From: Pardosa pseudoannulata
Taxonomy: Eukaryota > Arthropoda > Arachnida > Araneae > Lycosidae
Direction of reading: 5' to 3'
Length of the DNA stretch: 64,000 nt
Assembly: GCA_032207245.1 (NCBI GenBank)
Contig: CM063502.1
Location: 74,316,509 to 74,380,508, forward strand
The position numbers and the translations under genes are program-made. Within the stretch, counting starts at the first letter, position 1, and each line of letters begins with the position of its first letter. Positions 13,493 through 26,070 of the stretch are shown piece after piece. The notes beneath the pieces are model-generated. The model worked only from the letters and a program-made list of their open reading frames with translations. It had not been told where the DNA came from and did no database searches.

Positions 13493-16077
13493 TAAAGAGT
13501 TGTGTTTATATTAGTTTTGAAACGATAATGGGTTTAAAAAACTTAAATTTAACAAAAAGTTCTGAAAAATTTTCGTAACTGTAAAATCAACCATATATTG
13601 TCTAAAATGTATCTACAATTTGGTAAAAAACAAGAAAAACTATATGTATGATCAATGATGAAAATTCTACATTTTAACTTAGTAGAATATAAAAACATAT
13701 TAACCATCTTAATTTTTTAAAATGATAAATATCCATGAGATACACTTTAATAGGAAGTAAAGGAATTTTATGAGAGAAAAGTTTGGTATAAACCATTTCT
13801 TTCTCGATTAAAAATTTTTAAGCCCTTGAAGTTCTTAAATCTCTTCTTTTTTAAGACAACTTTTAATTCAGCCCAAAACCATCAAATATATCCTATATAA
13901 TAATAAGAGAAAAATTGCTTCCTTTAACATCAAATAATTTCTCAAAATAATACATATGCATGGTTAATATACCGGGATACTAATGATTCCTTTCTATAAC
14001 TGCTTCCTCACGGTCAATATGAGTGCCAAAATAGGGCGTCATAAAAGTTTCACACCTCCCAAAGGACAATCTGTAACCTTCCATTTAGATACATTTCTCT
14101 ACCAATTCTCTCTTTATGTTAGCTATTTTCAGTTGGCTATTCTCTTTTTCCTTCTGTAATTTAATAAACGTCTTAGAAAAGTTTATAAGGAGAGTTTATA
14201 GATGTTCATAAATGGATATAAAGTGAATGTCATTTCAACTTCTTTTAAAAGACTTAAATCTTTGTAATAGTAAAAAAGCTTGTGATTTATTCATCACATC
14301 AATTTATTTACTGCCCTGTGAAATATATTAGGGTTAAAAACTTCTGTGGAGAAAAAAATTCACGAAGTTGTCAACTATTTCATAATCTATTTATTTTCGT
14401 ATCAAGTTGCATTAGAGCATTTACCGTAATTTTTGCCTTAAGTTTGCAATTTGCCGTAGAGTATTTACCATACAATAAACAACTTAAACCGTAAGTTAGT
14501 TGTGCTTAACTTATTCCTAGTGTTTCATACAGGTTATTTCAGAATAAATTTTATTTTGTGACTATTGTCAAAGAGAAAATGTCTATGATTCTACACAATG
14601 TAGAAACAAACATTAGATGCAGAGTATATTTATTTGAGTTTCAATACATATGTTGAAAAGTAAGTAATCTGTAACCCAACTGATTTGATAACATTTCATT
14701 AGAATATGGATAACGGCTAATGCTGTGAGATTAAAATCAAATGCCAAACATCACAATCCTAAGTTTTCTGATTATTTAACATTTCATATAATAATTCATT
14801 TTATATAATAATAAAATAAAATTCTTTAATAAATGAGTGTATCTATGTTTTTACTTACTGCATGAGGAAAATTTTATATCACATTCAATTTGTTTTTATC
14901 CCGTATAAATATTTTACATAGTGCATCCGGCAGTCGTTTGAATTTGCACGGTTTACACATTTTTCTTGATAACGGGATTTTAATGCTTGTAAAAGTTTAA
15001 ACACTGGAGCTATTAAGCACACAAAAATTAAAATAATGAGAATTAAAATGTGCTATGTTTTCTTTTTGTTTGCATAAACTTTATAATAAAAATATTTTGC
15101 CATTTATATTTTATTGTAGTTATATTATTGTATTTTGGTTATTTATCTTTCCACACAAAAAGGATATAAAATGATTATCTGACAACATTTACTCGTATAG
15201 AAATAAGTGTATCACCGACGCCTAAGGCAAATGATTGTAAGTAAGATAGCGTATAGCCTTATAAGAGCCAATAGTAACTGTTCTTTTAAATAAAAAAAAT
15301 TAACTACTTTTACACAGCAGTTTAAATAGTTAATAATTAAACATTTGTAAGTATTTGAATTTTTTTTTTTAATTCTGTATAAGTCAGTATGCATGAGAAG
15401 TCATCTCGTTACACTTTGTGTAGTATATCTAAATGTTATCAATTTTTTACTGATAATGAAGTAATCAATCATTTTTAAATTTTTTATGAAAACATAGTGA
15501 TTGCTTATTTATTTTCAATATTTAGAAATATTTCGACTAACTAATAAAAAATTGACCACCAGATGGCATTTTTACAATTTTGAAAAACTTACTACTGTCC
15601 ATCTCCAGCATGTAACTCATTAAAATTATATTTTTACTGCAATACATATTAGCTGATAGATATTTATTTGGAGAAAAATCATTCAACATTTAAAATTAAC
15701 ATTTTTCATTCACGTTTAGAGTCATTCTTATCCAATAATTACATTACATTTGAGATAGACTGGTTTCAAAAAATATTTCTAACATAATTAAGCCTCAAAA
15801 TATATATGTTTTCACCAGACAATTAACATCCCTTGTCAGCATCATATATATTTTTTTTTAATTTTTGCGTTTTTCCTCGAATTACTACCTGCTATTTCTC
15901 AAAATTCTGATTATTAAAACTAAAATGATAAATAATTATTATAATTATCATTTAAACTTGCTTCTTGGATATCGCTAAAATGCTCAACATGCATCCCACA
16001 TTGCCATGGATTCTAATAGATGAAAAACAAGTTTCTAAAGCTTTTCGTTTCTTGGTCAAGAATACTTACATTAATTT
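13493..16077. other. Non-coding AT-rich DNA
   Basis: No gene that I can support. The open frames at 14282-14494 (+) and 15212-15394 (-) are short, lack splice context and match nothing I know. Confidence 0.45.
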
Positions 16078-16268
16078 GCAGAGGCGTTCAGTGCTTACAG
16101 AAGCGCCAATGGGCCGTGTCAGCAAACCGTAACTCAAGCTAAAAGGAGACTGCTATGGAAACTCGGTGGGAAGTACTCGCTATTATAGAACAATTCCCCC
16201 AGATTTTCTCTAGCTGGATAACGCTGATAGTTCTATGAAATCTTAGTTCACTCACTCTGCCTTTTTTT
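16078..16268. repeat. Dispersed repeat family A, copy 2
   Basis: The partner of 9998-10228 in the same orientation, sharing CAAACCGTAA.TCAAG and the following GAGAC.GC.ATGGA segment. It has no frame in common with copy 1, which argues against a conserved protein. Confidence 0.55.
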
Positions 16269-16892
16269 TTTAATCTGCTTGATTCTTTTTTGGTTAGTAT
16301 TAATTGCGTGGAATGCTTAGCTGAAACCGTAAAAAACTTTAAGTAAAGAAGAATCTTGATTAAGACAATTTTAAGTAAGAGAAAGTGGAGAAAAAGGTTT
16401 TTTCAAAATAACTGAAATAAAAGAAAGTAGATAGATGTCGTATGAGAAGTTTTGAGGCTTTTATTTAAACGAAAATCTTTAACAAAATGTTCTAAGTAAT
16501 AATAACTAAGGTTCTGGTGTTATTTTTAATAAATTCTATAGAACAAGATACCTATATATGGTTGGGATTGTACTGCTTGTAAATTCCATTAAAACATCTA
16601 TTACTTAATACCCTTCATATATTTTTAAAAACTAACTCTGCTATATTTAAATCACTGCTTTTTATCAAGGGTATTAGGAGCCAAATTTTAAATGCTTTTC
16701 TTTGTGATATTAGAATCCTTCAAATGAATTAAATAAATCAGATTGATAGTATAAAGATAAAAAAAAATGTGTAACGTTAGAAAATATCTCCTTTTCTTTC
16801 GCTATAGCTGTAAATGTAAGGGTAAATTTTAAGCAATGCAATTTTTAAAAAAAGTGGAAAATAATATTAAATGAAATTTAATGATTTTTCAG

Positions 16893-17111
16893 TCACTAAA
16901 AATAAAAAGACAGAGCTCTAGGCTATTGGTAAATTGGGAAAGCTACCGTCAAGTCTCTGATACAAGAGAATTAATTAGACTTGAATCTACTACTTACAGC
17001 CGATATCTAGGGCTTCTAACTTTTATGGCACCACCGGAGTTCAAACACGTGGCCTTCGATACTTCTAATTCGAAAAAGAAATTTAACATTGAAATTTTGA
17101 AAAAAAATTAA
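16893..17111 (+). CDS. Candidate terminal exon, unrecognised protein
   Basis: After an acceptor-like ATGATTTTTCAG the frame stays open for 72 codons to TAA, and an AATAAA signal overlaps the region right after the stop (about 17113-17118). The peptide is mixed and polar (many Ser, Arg, Lys, Leu), with a Lys-rich tail and no motif I know. Composition is less AT-biased than the flanks. A donor-like GTAAAT after the twelfth codon is an alternative ending. No upstream plus-strand exon in matching phase was found, so this could be a repeat or chance frame. Confidence 0.28.
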   Translation, partial: SLKIKRQSSRLLVNWESYRQVSDTRELIRLESTTYSRYLGLLTFMAPPEFKHVAFDTSNSKKKFNIEILKKN

Positions 17112-18213
17112 ATAATAAATGTAATTTATTTATTCTTCAATTTCATATGTTATATTTGTAGCAAGAGAGCAGTGATTTGTAGCTTAATTTTCTAGAGATT
17201 TGATCTCTAATTTTGTGATGCATGTATTATTTTCACACTTTTTATTTACCAGCTTTAATTTAGATACTTTCTTATTTACAAAATTTATAGCAAACTTCCT
17301 TACTATTACATAGCTAAACTGTTAAAATCAAAATTCTTGACATCTTTTTAAAACCTTGCCGTTATCTATGCCAAAATTTTTAACGGTGTAAATGAGGGCA
17401 AGATTTCCATGTACGTAAAAGATATTCAAAACATTTTTTAATCGATTAAAGAAATTGTATAGAGAGTAAGGAAATCAATTGTTTTAAAACATAATTATCT
17501 GATAAACTTTCAAAATGTCTGAAAAAATACCAAAAATTCTATTATTTTAAACTGCCGTTAGTTATGAACAATATTATCCCAACTATATATTTTACAAAAA
17601 ATTAGATCGATATTTATGCTTTTATTTTATCAATGATTGTGTATTCATAACTCTAAAAACAAGCTGTTAAACAAATGGCTATCTAGAGGATTACCTGTTC
17701 ACGATTTCAATCTTTTCTCTATTGTAGTATAATTACCTCGGGGTTATTTAGTTTACTTTCTATTAAAATCCTTTCAGTATTTTGATTATAAAACAATAGG
17801 CAGAGATGATTATTTAATTCATTACTTTTATAGAAAAGGTAATGCATTTTTCAAACTGATTCCATAACTAAAATTGATTTATTGCTCAGTATTAAACAGT
17901 AATATGCATCGCTTCTTTTTCTTCTTATAAAAAGTTTTCATGATGTACTAAAAGCATCTTTGGAAATGACATTGTACTATTTATGCCTCTGATTGTCTAT
18001 ATTGGAGTTAACAACTAAAAGACTATTGTTACTTATACTAATATAACTGTAACTAATATTACTGCAACTATAATAAAAATACTTACTTGATAATGTGTTA
18101 CATTTCAACAGGCTTTGTAATGAAGGGACAAACAGAAGAAACTTCTCTGTATTCCAAAGACCTGAAGCACGAAAACCACGATTTGACTTTTGTCACACGT
18201 ACACCCAACAATA
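17112..18213. other. Non-coding DNA downstream of minus-strand exon candidates
   Basis: Mostly AT-rich. At 18112-18217 (+) an ATTTCAACAG acceptor-like site is followed by a 34-codon frame of ordinary composition ending in TAG. It overlaps the end of the minus-strand candidate 18214-18282 by four bases, so at most one is likely to be real. A minus-strand AATAAA lies near 17878. Confidence 0.3.
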
Positions 18214-18282
18214 TTAGTCTTTGGTTTTACTTTGACTAGCAGCTTCTGCAAGCTTTCTACCCAAGCTTTCTAGACTAATACG
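18214..18282 (-). CDS. Candidate last coding exon of minus-strand gene
   Basis: On the minus strand a good acceptor (TATTTCTGTTTCTCCAG) is followed by 22 codons beginning RISLESLGRKLAEAA and then a stop. Composition is clearly richer than the flanks. It lies 160 bp downstream of exon C (18442-18607). The join is unsettled: exon C has its own in-frame stop, and its only nearby donor (GTTAAA, one base left over) would need a different acceptor, CTAG, eleven bases inside this segment. That alternative keeps the same downstream frame. It may be an alternative 3' end. The protein is unrecognised. Confidence 0.35.
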   Translation of the reverse strand, partial: RISLESLGRKLAEAASQSKTKD

Positions 18283-18441
18283 CTGGAGAAACAGAAATAT
18301 AGAAGTTAGAGGTTCCAATAATAGCAAGCCCGTTTGTAGCCAATGGAACCGGTTTAATCATTTGTATGTTATCTTCTATCAAATTAATCCTCTAATAGCA
18401 AAGCATTTACCAATTTCCTCCAACAAAAGCAAATTTGTATT

Positions 18442-18607
18442 TTAACGATGTTTTAATTTTAATGATCCTGGAATTTTCTTTAAATTCTCCTCCATTTCCC
18501 TGACCACTATAGATAAGACTTTTGGATCTACATTACATAGTTCTGCTATTGTTTGAATTAAACCTAGAAATCTAGGATGTCGGTTTGGTGAATTAGTCAA
18601 AAATACT
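18442..18607 (-). CDS. Exon C of unrecognised minus-strand gene
   Basis: An open minus-strand frame of 54 codons plus stop. It includes segments such as LIQTIAELCNVDPK and VVREMEENLKKIP, which have the helical, amphipathic look of real protein. I place its start at a GTAAG|A acceptor because the single base then completes the codon left by exon B (phase 2). The pyrimidine tract there is poor. A better-looking tract (CTTCTTTTCTAAAG) a few codons upstream is out of phase with exon B, so an unseen intervening exon is possible. The open frame extends to 18672. I do not recognise the family. Coding status is inferred from composition, length and phase. Confidence 0.45.
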
Positions 18608-18682
18608 CTTACTAATAGCGTTTTATTACCTTTAGAAAAGAAGATTTTAGTATTAAAGTAAAGAAGCATCATTTAATATATT

Positions 18683-20272
18683 TCAGATGAATCTCTGCTT
18701 AGATACATCTTTTAAAGCTTTTATCAAAAAAATTTTCAACAAATATATTTTTGAAGAGTAAAGAAGACTGATATTCAAATATCTTATTTATGCAATTAGT
18801 CGTTTTAAATATGCTTCATTAAAGTATTTTCTAAAGAAAAATTCTTTAAGTTACATTTAATGCAAAACAAAATAAAGAACTGCTTTAAAAATGCATCAGA
18901 TTTGTTATAAAAGAGTTTATTTGGTTTTTGAAATGCTCAAGTAGCAACAATTTATTTTCATACTTTGGAGACATTTAATTGTTCTCGATTTTTAATATTT
19001 TCCGAAATATTTCATTCCTGAAAGTCCAAAAGCAATATTTACATTTAAAGTCATTAAAATAATAATAATTGTGAATTTATTTTTAATTATCTATGACATT
19101 AATCTTCATTTATTCTTTCTAAAATAGGCAATAAATTATTTGTCGAAGGGAAAATGCTTGCGATAATGTATGATTTTTAGAACTACGTATGAAGTTTATT
19201 TCAGCCAGTTTTACAATATAGAAAAAATATGTCATTGGTTATTGTAAATTTTTTTAAATAAAAGAATAACCATCAGAAGTTAGGAACTTTCATGTGACAG
19301 TTTCTTAATGTAAATTCTTTAAAAAATAACCATATTAAAAATATCAATATTTAACCTAATTTTTGGCAAAAATCTTATATATGGTTTACTCTTCCAGTTA
19401 CAAAAATGGGGAATTTTCTTATAGGAATATGTTGCTAAAGTTACATGCACACAAAATATATAAACACTCAAAAGGGAATTAAACTATTGAGTTCGAAATA
19501 TGAATTTCAGAAAGGCATTAAATACCTCATAAAAATAAACTTATACACCCTTAAATAATTTTTTAATCTTTCTTTAGGTAGCTAAAAAAGAGATTAACAG
19601 CAACAAGGTAATCTACCTCAAAAATGACTCGTAAACTTTTTATGTTAACGTAATTACTATAAATCATTACATTAGAAAGATAACAAAATAAGAAATTTAT
19701 AATCTATTACATAACTCACAGTTTTACGATATGTGGAAATCTTCATTTTACATTTAATTGTTCTCGCTCACTCTCTAAAAATGCATTTTTGAAATAGTGC
19801 CGAAATAAATTCTTGTAAATTTATGCAGCGCGATAATAAAAGAAGTATATTTAACCAGAGAATATGTTTTCTGCTTAATGTAAAACCAACCCCCTTAAAA
19901 ACTCTTTCCTTGAACAATAAAAGCTTCTTAAAATTTTAGGATAGTAATTTTTTATCTTCATTGCGATTAAACATCAAAAACTATTTTTTGAACTTATATT
20001 TATTAAATCTGTCGAAGCAAGATGAAAACTTATTTACAAAGCTCAAAAATTGTGTCATAGTTTTAAGATATTAAAGACTGCATTATTTGCTGTTTGTGCA
20101 TTTAAAATCAAACTGTAATCTGAAAAGTAATTTTTAAAAAATTAACAATAATAATTTGAATGATTTTTTTTCTGCTACTCAAAGTAAAATTTCCAATATT
20201 ACTCCAAAGATGATAAACAACGCTCAGATTCAGTTTAGTATATAGTTTTTTACTTTGAGATGCTGCAAAATG
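18683..20272. other. AT-rich DNA, presumed intron
   Basis: No feature that I can support. It lies between exons B and C of the candidate minus-strand gene and is AT-rich, with no clear repeats apart from the mariner that follows. Confidence 0.4.
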
Positions 20273-20274
20273 TA

Positions 20275-20981
20275 CGAGGTGCATCCAGAAAGTAAGTTTT
20301 TTGATGTTTTCCCCTTTAAAGTAAACGTAATTAGATGTGTCAATTGCCCGTGCGTAACAGATCTATGACGTATTTATCATATGCCAGCTGGACAAATCCC
20401 GATTCTTGTCAATAGCAGAGTAGCAGTGGTCCGAAATGGAAACTCTAATTCCTTCTCCCGTCGCCTGCAAAGTTCGGTGGGTAATCTTGAATGCACAAAG
20501 CATTGCTCCAATTTAAATTCGTCTTCAGCTCTGTCAGGTATATGAGCCGAAACTTACACCCGAACACAAAAGTCAATGCTTAGGAGCAGCACTGACATTT
20601 CTGCTACGGTATCACGACGACACCGAAGAGTTCCTCAACAGGATCGTCACGGGCAATGAGACTTGGATTTCGCACTTTACCCCAAAAACCAAGCAGCAGT
20701 CAATGCATTGGCATCATAGTGGATCTTCGGTCGGTACGTAAAGAGATGTGCACGGTATTCTGGGACAGGAAGGCTAATTCCATTCACAGGCGGCAGAGTT
20801 CTACGACAGAGGTGTACAAAAGTTGATCCCACAATGCGACAAGTGTCTCACTTCTGGTGGTGGCTATGTTGAAAAATAGCTGAAACATTGCTGCACTTGT
20901 TGCCAATAAATATGTCCATGAAAGTGTGAGTTCCTTTTTTTTTGTCTTAAATAGGGAAGCTTACTTTCTGAATGCTCCTGG
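20275..20981 (+). mobile_element. Deleted mariner element with intact ends
   Basis: A 707 bp mariner-family DNA transposon. Terminal inverted repeats are clear: the left end CGAGGTGCATCCAGAAAGTA matches the reverse complement of the right end (CCAGGAGCATTCAGAAAGTA). The element is flanked by the TA target duplication (20273-20274, 20982-20983). Full-length mariners are about 1.3 kb, so roughly 600 bp are missing. It keeps transposase pieces but cannot encode an active enzyme. It sits in a presumed intron of the minus-strand gene, in antisense orientation to it. Confidence 0.93.
20583..20879 (+). pseudogene. Mariner transposase remnant
   Basis: The frame from 20583 encodes the block holding the first catalytic Asp of the DD34D triad, with EEFLNRIVTGNETWISHFTP. 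The expected TGDETW motif reads TGNETW, so the first catalytic Asp is replaced by Asn (codon 20655-20657). After frame breaks, the C-terminus reappears at 20790-20879 in the form typical of mariner, including EFYDRGVQKLIP and GGGYVEK then stop. The part with the second and third catalytic residues is deleted. The element is inactive. Confidence 0.9.
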
Positions 20982-21154
20982 TATAAATAAGAACATATGT
21001 AATCGTACACAATTTGAATTATCTTGGTATTCTTTAATAACTTAATATTTTAAATGGTAATTTTATTTTAATGCTAACTAGAAAAGACTATTTTTGGATA
21101 TTAATTTCATTTCTTACCATATACAACAACAACATAAAAATTATTTATACATAC

Positions 21155-21325
21155 GTAATTCTTTTAACCTCTTTGCTGTGGAAGTTTACTGAACGTTGAA
21201 TAACATGGGACATTTCTGGGGTATTGCGGTAGACAATGTTTCCGTAGCAGTAGACATTGGAAATCACACTGTTTCTATTTCTTAAATCTTGTCCTTTTAA
21301 AAATAATACATTGACGCCTGGGTGT
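21155..21325 (-). CDS. Exon B of unrecognised minus-strand gene
   Basis: A 171 bp internal exon with good signals on the minus strand: acceptor AATTTCTTTTGTTATTCCAG and donor AC|GTATGT. The reading frame is open through all 56 full codons, starts at codon position 3 and ends at position 2 (a symmetric phase 2-2 exon). The peptide includes GVNVLFLKGQDLRN and YCYGNIVYRNTPEMSH, of ordinary globular composition and much less AT-biased than the surroundings. Exon A upstream ends in phase 2, and exon C downstream can start in phase 2. I do not recognise the family. This is the best-supported exon in the window. Confidence 0.65.
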
Positions 21326-24300
21326 CTGGAATAACAAAAGAAATTTATGAGTTTAGGAGAACCTGTCTCGAACAATAAGAGATAAAATTTTTATGTATAA
21401 AATATAAATATGTAATTTTTTAAATTCCTTTTAAAGTATTGAACATTTGAAAACAGACGAGCTCAATTTTTTGAAATATATATTTTAAAGTACTATTTAA
21501 ATATAATGACATGAAAAATTCAGAATTGTGAGAATTATTTTAAAGTAATTTTATATAGTAATATAGAAAATTATTGGTTAATGTTATACTCAACTTATCT
21601 ATTAAGGATTTTAGTTTTATTTACTGTGTCATTTAAATTAAATGATTTGTTTTTTAACTTTGATATTTGTAAATAATTTATTATTTTTTCCTAAATATTG
21701 TAAATCATTGAGTATTAATAAAAATCGGTATAGCCATGCAAGTAACAATTTTAATGCGATATGTTTCTTATGTCAGTTACAGAGTGTCATTTTCAACTTC
21801 TTTCGTTTTCTTCTTTAGCATATTCCTGCATTAAATGTTTTTTATTTTAAGTAGTTTTCTACTATCCTTCATTTTTTCGTGGTTTTCATACATCTACCAT
21901 TAGATTTCTCATGGAATGTAAAAGCTTTATTAAGCAGGGAAGAGTTCCTAATATTCCATTTTTAGATGGGTTAGTGCTTTTCAGAGAGCGTTGTTGGAGA
22001 TTTGAAAGCTTTCGAAATGGGTTTTAAGATGGTTTTTAGGGCTCTTGCATTGATAAGAATTAAGGCCATCATAAAAGCTTAGGTTAAAGTTCTTAGAAGC
22101 AAATCAGCTTGAACACAGTTCAACATAAATATCTTATGAACAATCTTAGTTTAAAATAAGTTGTATTTTTCAACAAGTAATATTTCATCTTAATTCTTAA
22201 TTTCAGAGGCTACTTAAAATCAATCCATAAAAATACTGATAAAATTTTTAAAATAGGATATCACTTTATATTAAGACTAATAAAATTCTATTGTCATTGA
22301 TCGAATAAACACAGCTTTCTTCCATTGTAAATAATCTGTTTGAAACGAATATTTAAAAGGCGAAAAACTTATAATTATACCTAAAGGAAATAAGGTGCAG
22401 AAGAAATGGATTTCAAATTTAAGGCACATTATTATTTATAAAATTTTATTATACTAACCTAATATGCGATCAAACCCTTATAAAACTCAGTACCATATGT
22501 CTGTAATTAATATAAAGTAAAAATAAAGTAATAATATATTTCAAGTTCTTAAACTAAAATATTTTATTCTATAAAAAATGAAAATCTTTGAAATGTGAAT
22601 AAGCTAATGATAAAAAATACATTTATAGAACCCCGAAATTTTGAAAACTCTTTTCTATATACTTAACTGTAAAGGAAGAAAGTTCAAACAAAAACACTTC
22701 TTGCCATTTATATGTACCATTTACAATGGATGGCTAATGTTCGGTGGTTAGCCTTCGTGTTGTAAAATAGTAGACCGTAGCGCTATAAACCAAACCAATG
22801 CAAGCAATATATACCAAAACACTACTACCTTTGATAAGTTTTTGGAGTAACTTAATTTAGGTTCATGTGAAATAATGCTTTTTAGTTAAAACAATACTTA
22901 ATAATATATTCAAAAGGGAAATTTTAAAAAGTGAAATCAGAGCACTAATCGTATCATAAAATAGAAAAATAGTGTAATAATTACATAGTTCTAACTTTAT
23001 TACAAATCACTGGAATGCTTTGTAGGCATTCCCATTTCGTATTATTTTAAATATTATTTCAAATTATTTTACAAGTTATTTGAATGCGTTGGCCATTGTT
23101 GCAGTATTTTTAAGTATCAGGAATTATTTAACTTGTTTAAGATTAGTTTAAGCCTCAGTGCTTTGTTACACTACTGCTTGCCAGATTGATTAACTATTAT
23201 CAAGTATTAAAAAGAACATACTAGTAAAAGAATCAAAAACTGGTTTTAAATGGGTTTTATTCAGATGCTTAAACAATATTTTCATCTTTTGTTCAGATAC
23301 AGGATAGAATACAAATAGGTCTGTTAACACATTCGTAAACATTGACGGGAATTCACGCCGTTTCAAATTATATTCCTGGTTACCATTGACGGGAATTCAT
23401 GCACTGTAATTTATATTTCTGAATGTGATAACATGATCCCATGCATGCGCTACCATATGAATATAAAAATATCAGACAGCAAAGAGCATCAAATTAATAC
23501 TTTAACCAATACTCAGTATTAGAAAAGCAAAAATATTGCCTTCGCTTAGCTATAAATACAAAGAAAAAGTATTAAACCATTTACTTACTATTAATTTATC
23601 ACATTAAATTGCATGTTAGTACCTTATTTTTTAAAATTAGACATGATTAAATGCTGACCTTTTTCTAAGGCTTTATTTCAAATTATACTTCCTTTCAAAT
23701 AATAATTTTAGTCCTACTCTTTGAACTTTAATATGCCTAAAACATTATGCATATTAACCGTTAAATGCTGTCTTTATAAAACTAATATTCTCTAATTATC
23801 GTTTCAATACTCGTTGTTGGTATAATTAATACCGTAACTTATAAGCAACTGAAAATAAGAAATTTTTTTCTTACCTATCAATCTAAATTATAGGCTTAAT
23901 TTGTAGATGAGGAAAATTAACTTAAGCTGTCAAATAAAGAAAATAAAAGTTATTCGTCATTTATTTTTATGCTTGCCATTCGCTCTTTTTCACTGTCTTT
24001 TTCTTCATCACAGTAGAACATCCCAGAATCAATAGCAGATATCTGATATCATTATATCATCATATATTCGCTATCTGTTGCGATCACGAATACGTGTGTT
24101 TTTTGCTTCGTATCGAAAATTTGTTTTTGATTGTGTTTCCAATAGTTTTCTGTCACTGTGAGGTGGGGATTTTTTTTTATATGTGTTACACTTTTCATCA
24201 GAAATTTCCCAGGTATTTCAGATATGAATGAAATTTGTAATTCAAATACAAAAAGTGTGAAATATCTTCTTCCATTTGGGCATAATTATTTCTTATATAA

Positions 24301-24368
24301 TAAAATTGGTTAAGATTTAGATTAAATATATCTTTTAAACACTTTTTTTTTGCTTTATTGTGTGTAAA
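21326..24368. other. Presumed intron with minor repeats
   Basis: AT-rich. A 44 bp tandem pair (23341-23384, 23385-23428) shares ATTGACGGGAATTCA. Around 22725-22830 there is a SINE-like patch containing GTAGACCGTAGCGCTATAAA, related to sequence at 30709 and 30890. Nothing else is supported. Confidence 0.45.
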
Positions 24369-24787
24369 TGTCTATAAATGATATCAAGCATACTTTAAAA
24401 TTGTTAGACTTTAATCTAAAACCAATTCAATTTCTTTTAAAATTCTTTCTCAGAGCCCATATTCCTTTAGAAGAAGCCAGAAGCTGATTAATAGGTAGAA
24501 CTATGACTGTCTATAAATGATATCAAACATACTTTAAAATTATTAGACTTTAATCTAAAACCAATTCAGTTTCTTTTAATATTCTTTCTCGGAGTCCATA
24601 ATTCCTTTAGAAGAAGCCAGAAGATGCTTAATAGGTAGAACGATGACTGTCTATAAATGATATCAAACATACTTTAAAATGATTAGACAGTAATCTAAAA
24701 CCAATTCAATTTATTTTAAAATTCTTTCTTGGAGCCCATAATTCCTTTAGAAGAATCCAGAAGCTGCTTAATAGGTAGAACGATGAC
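24369..24787 (+). repeat. Three-copy tandem array, about 140 bp units
   Basis: Units start at 24369, 24507 and 24648 (138, 141 and 140 bp) with TGTCTATAAATGATATCAA and share nearly all positions. Each unit ends with AATAGGTAGAAC.ATGAC, which resembles an RNA polymerase III A box. Only after the third unit does the sequence continue into a B-box-like segment. The array therefore looks like amplification of the 5' side of a tRNA-like SINE together with its flank. Confidence 0.9.
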
Positions 24788-24835
24788 TGTCAGTGCCGCA
24801 ATCCTTGGGTTTGAATCCCGTTGTTAATTTAGCTT
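24765..24835 (+). mobile_element. tRNA-like SINE head
   Basis: The A-box-like ATAGGTAGAACG (from 24771) is followed at normal tRNA spacing by the B-box-like GGGTTTGAATCCC (24807-24819). The flanks do not pair into a full cloverleaf, so this is not a functional tRNA gene. A tRNA-derived SINE is the simplest reading. Its 3' body is not clearly delimited. Confidence 0.5.
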
Positions 24836-26070
24836 TTAGATAATAAATTGACTGTAAGCATTAGATATCAGTCTAATTAGCTATCCAGTAAAAAAAAATT
24901 AGGTGTAGTGCTCCAAACTAAATCATTCCCGATAAAAAATAGTGTATTTTTCAGGTATATTACACACCCGCTATTATGCATTTTTAGTCATGTTTCTTGT
25001 AATCAATATTACGTTTATACTTTGAAGCACAAAAAGTAAAAATTGAAAAATAAAATCACGTATAAGATTGAATTCAGTACCTAATTCTTGAAAAATTAAA
25101 AGATAATATAATTCCTAAAAAGATTTCTAGTTTTTCAATCTACCCAAACAGAATTTATTATAACATTACAATAAATAATCAGTCTCTGTAAAAAAAAATG
25201 TTTTGAACATAATTACAAAATATTGTCATTTAATTATCAACAGTAAATTTCTACTAAATTTTTTAAATGGATATGTTATAAAGAAGAAATTATTTTTCTT
25301 TATCACGAATATCCTGATAAAAATGGCAAATGAACTTTCTTTCATTCAAACTTCCTGAAGGCTTCTAAAAGAGCCTATTTTTTATGGTAACTTTTGAAAA
25401 GTACATAAAAATACCCTTCTCAGCAAAATTATAGTATGTATTTTAAACACATTCAAGTTTTACAGATAAACGAATAATCATGAAATCTAGTTTGAAATCT
25501 CTAGTGGTTATTAAACAATATATGATAGTTACATATTTAATTTTTCTTACTATTGCGTAAAAAAAAGTTTTGGATATGTAAAATACTGTTCTTGGTGTAA
25601 AATACTATAGCACCTACTATTTATAGAAAAAGGAGGATTTTGATTAAAATAGTGTTGAATAGTAAAGAAGTAGTAGTAAACAAATGAATTTTATATGTAG
25701 TTTTTGAAGGGCACATTTTTCTATTCGATAAGTCTTCTTTATGTCATTATTTGTTGGATTCAGTATAAAAAATGAGTTATAGTCAGTTTAGAATAAAATG
25801 TTTAGTAGTTTTTTGAAAAGACTTTAAACTTATTGAAAACTATTTAATTATGTCATTTCGAGTGAGATATTTTAAAACATAAAATGTGTACACCAAATAA
25901 TAAAAAGATTAAATCTACCCACAAACTCTATATAGATAAATCGATTATGTATGTGGCCCCAAACTGACTACTTTTCACTTGTAATTGCTATTTAATTGAT
26001 TTTACTTACTCCAATTTATTCGCTATATTTGAATTTGTGTAAATTTTAACTTTGATGAAATTTGTTTTAA

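Noticed and set aside
24765..24835. Functional tRNA gene
   Set aside because: A- and B-box-like motifs only; acceptor and anticodon stems do not form. The same applies at 28893-28950, 29748-29803 and 46496-46548.
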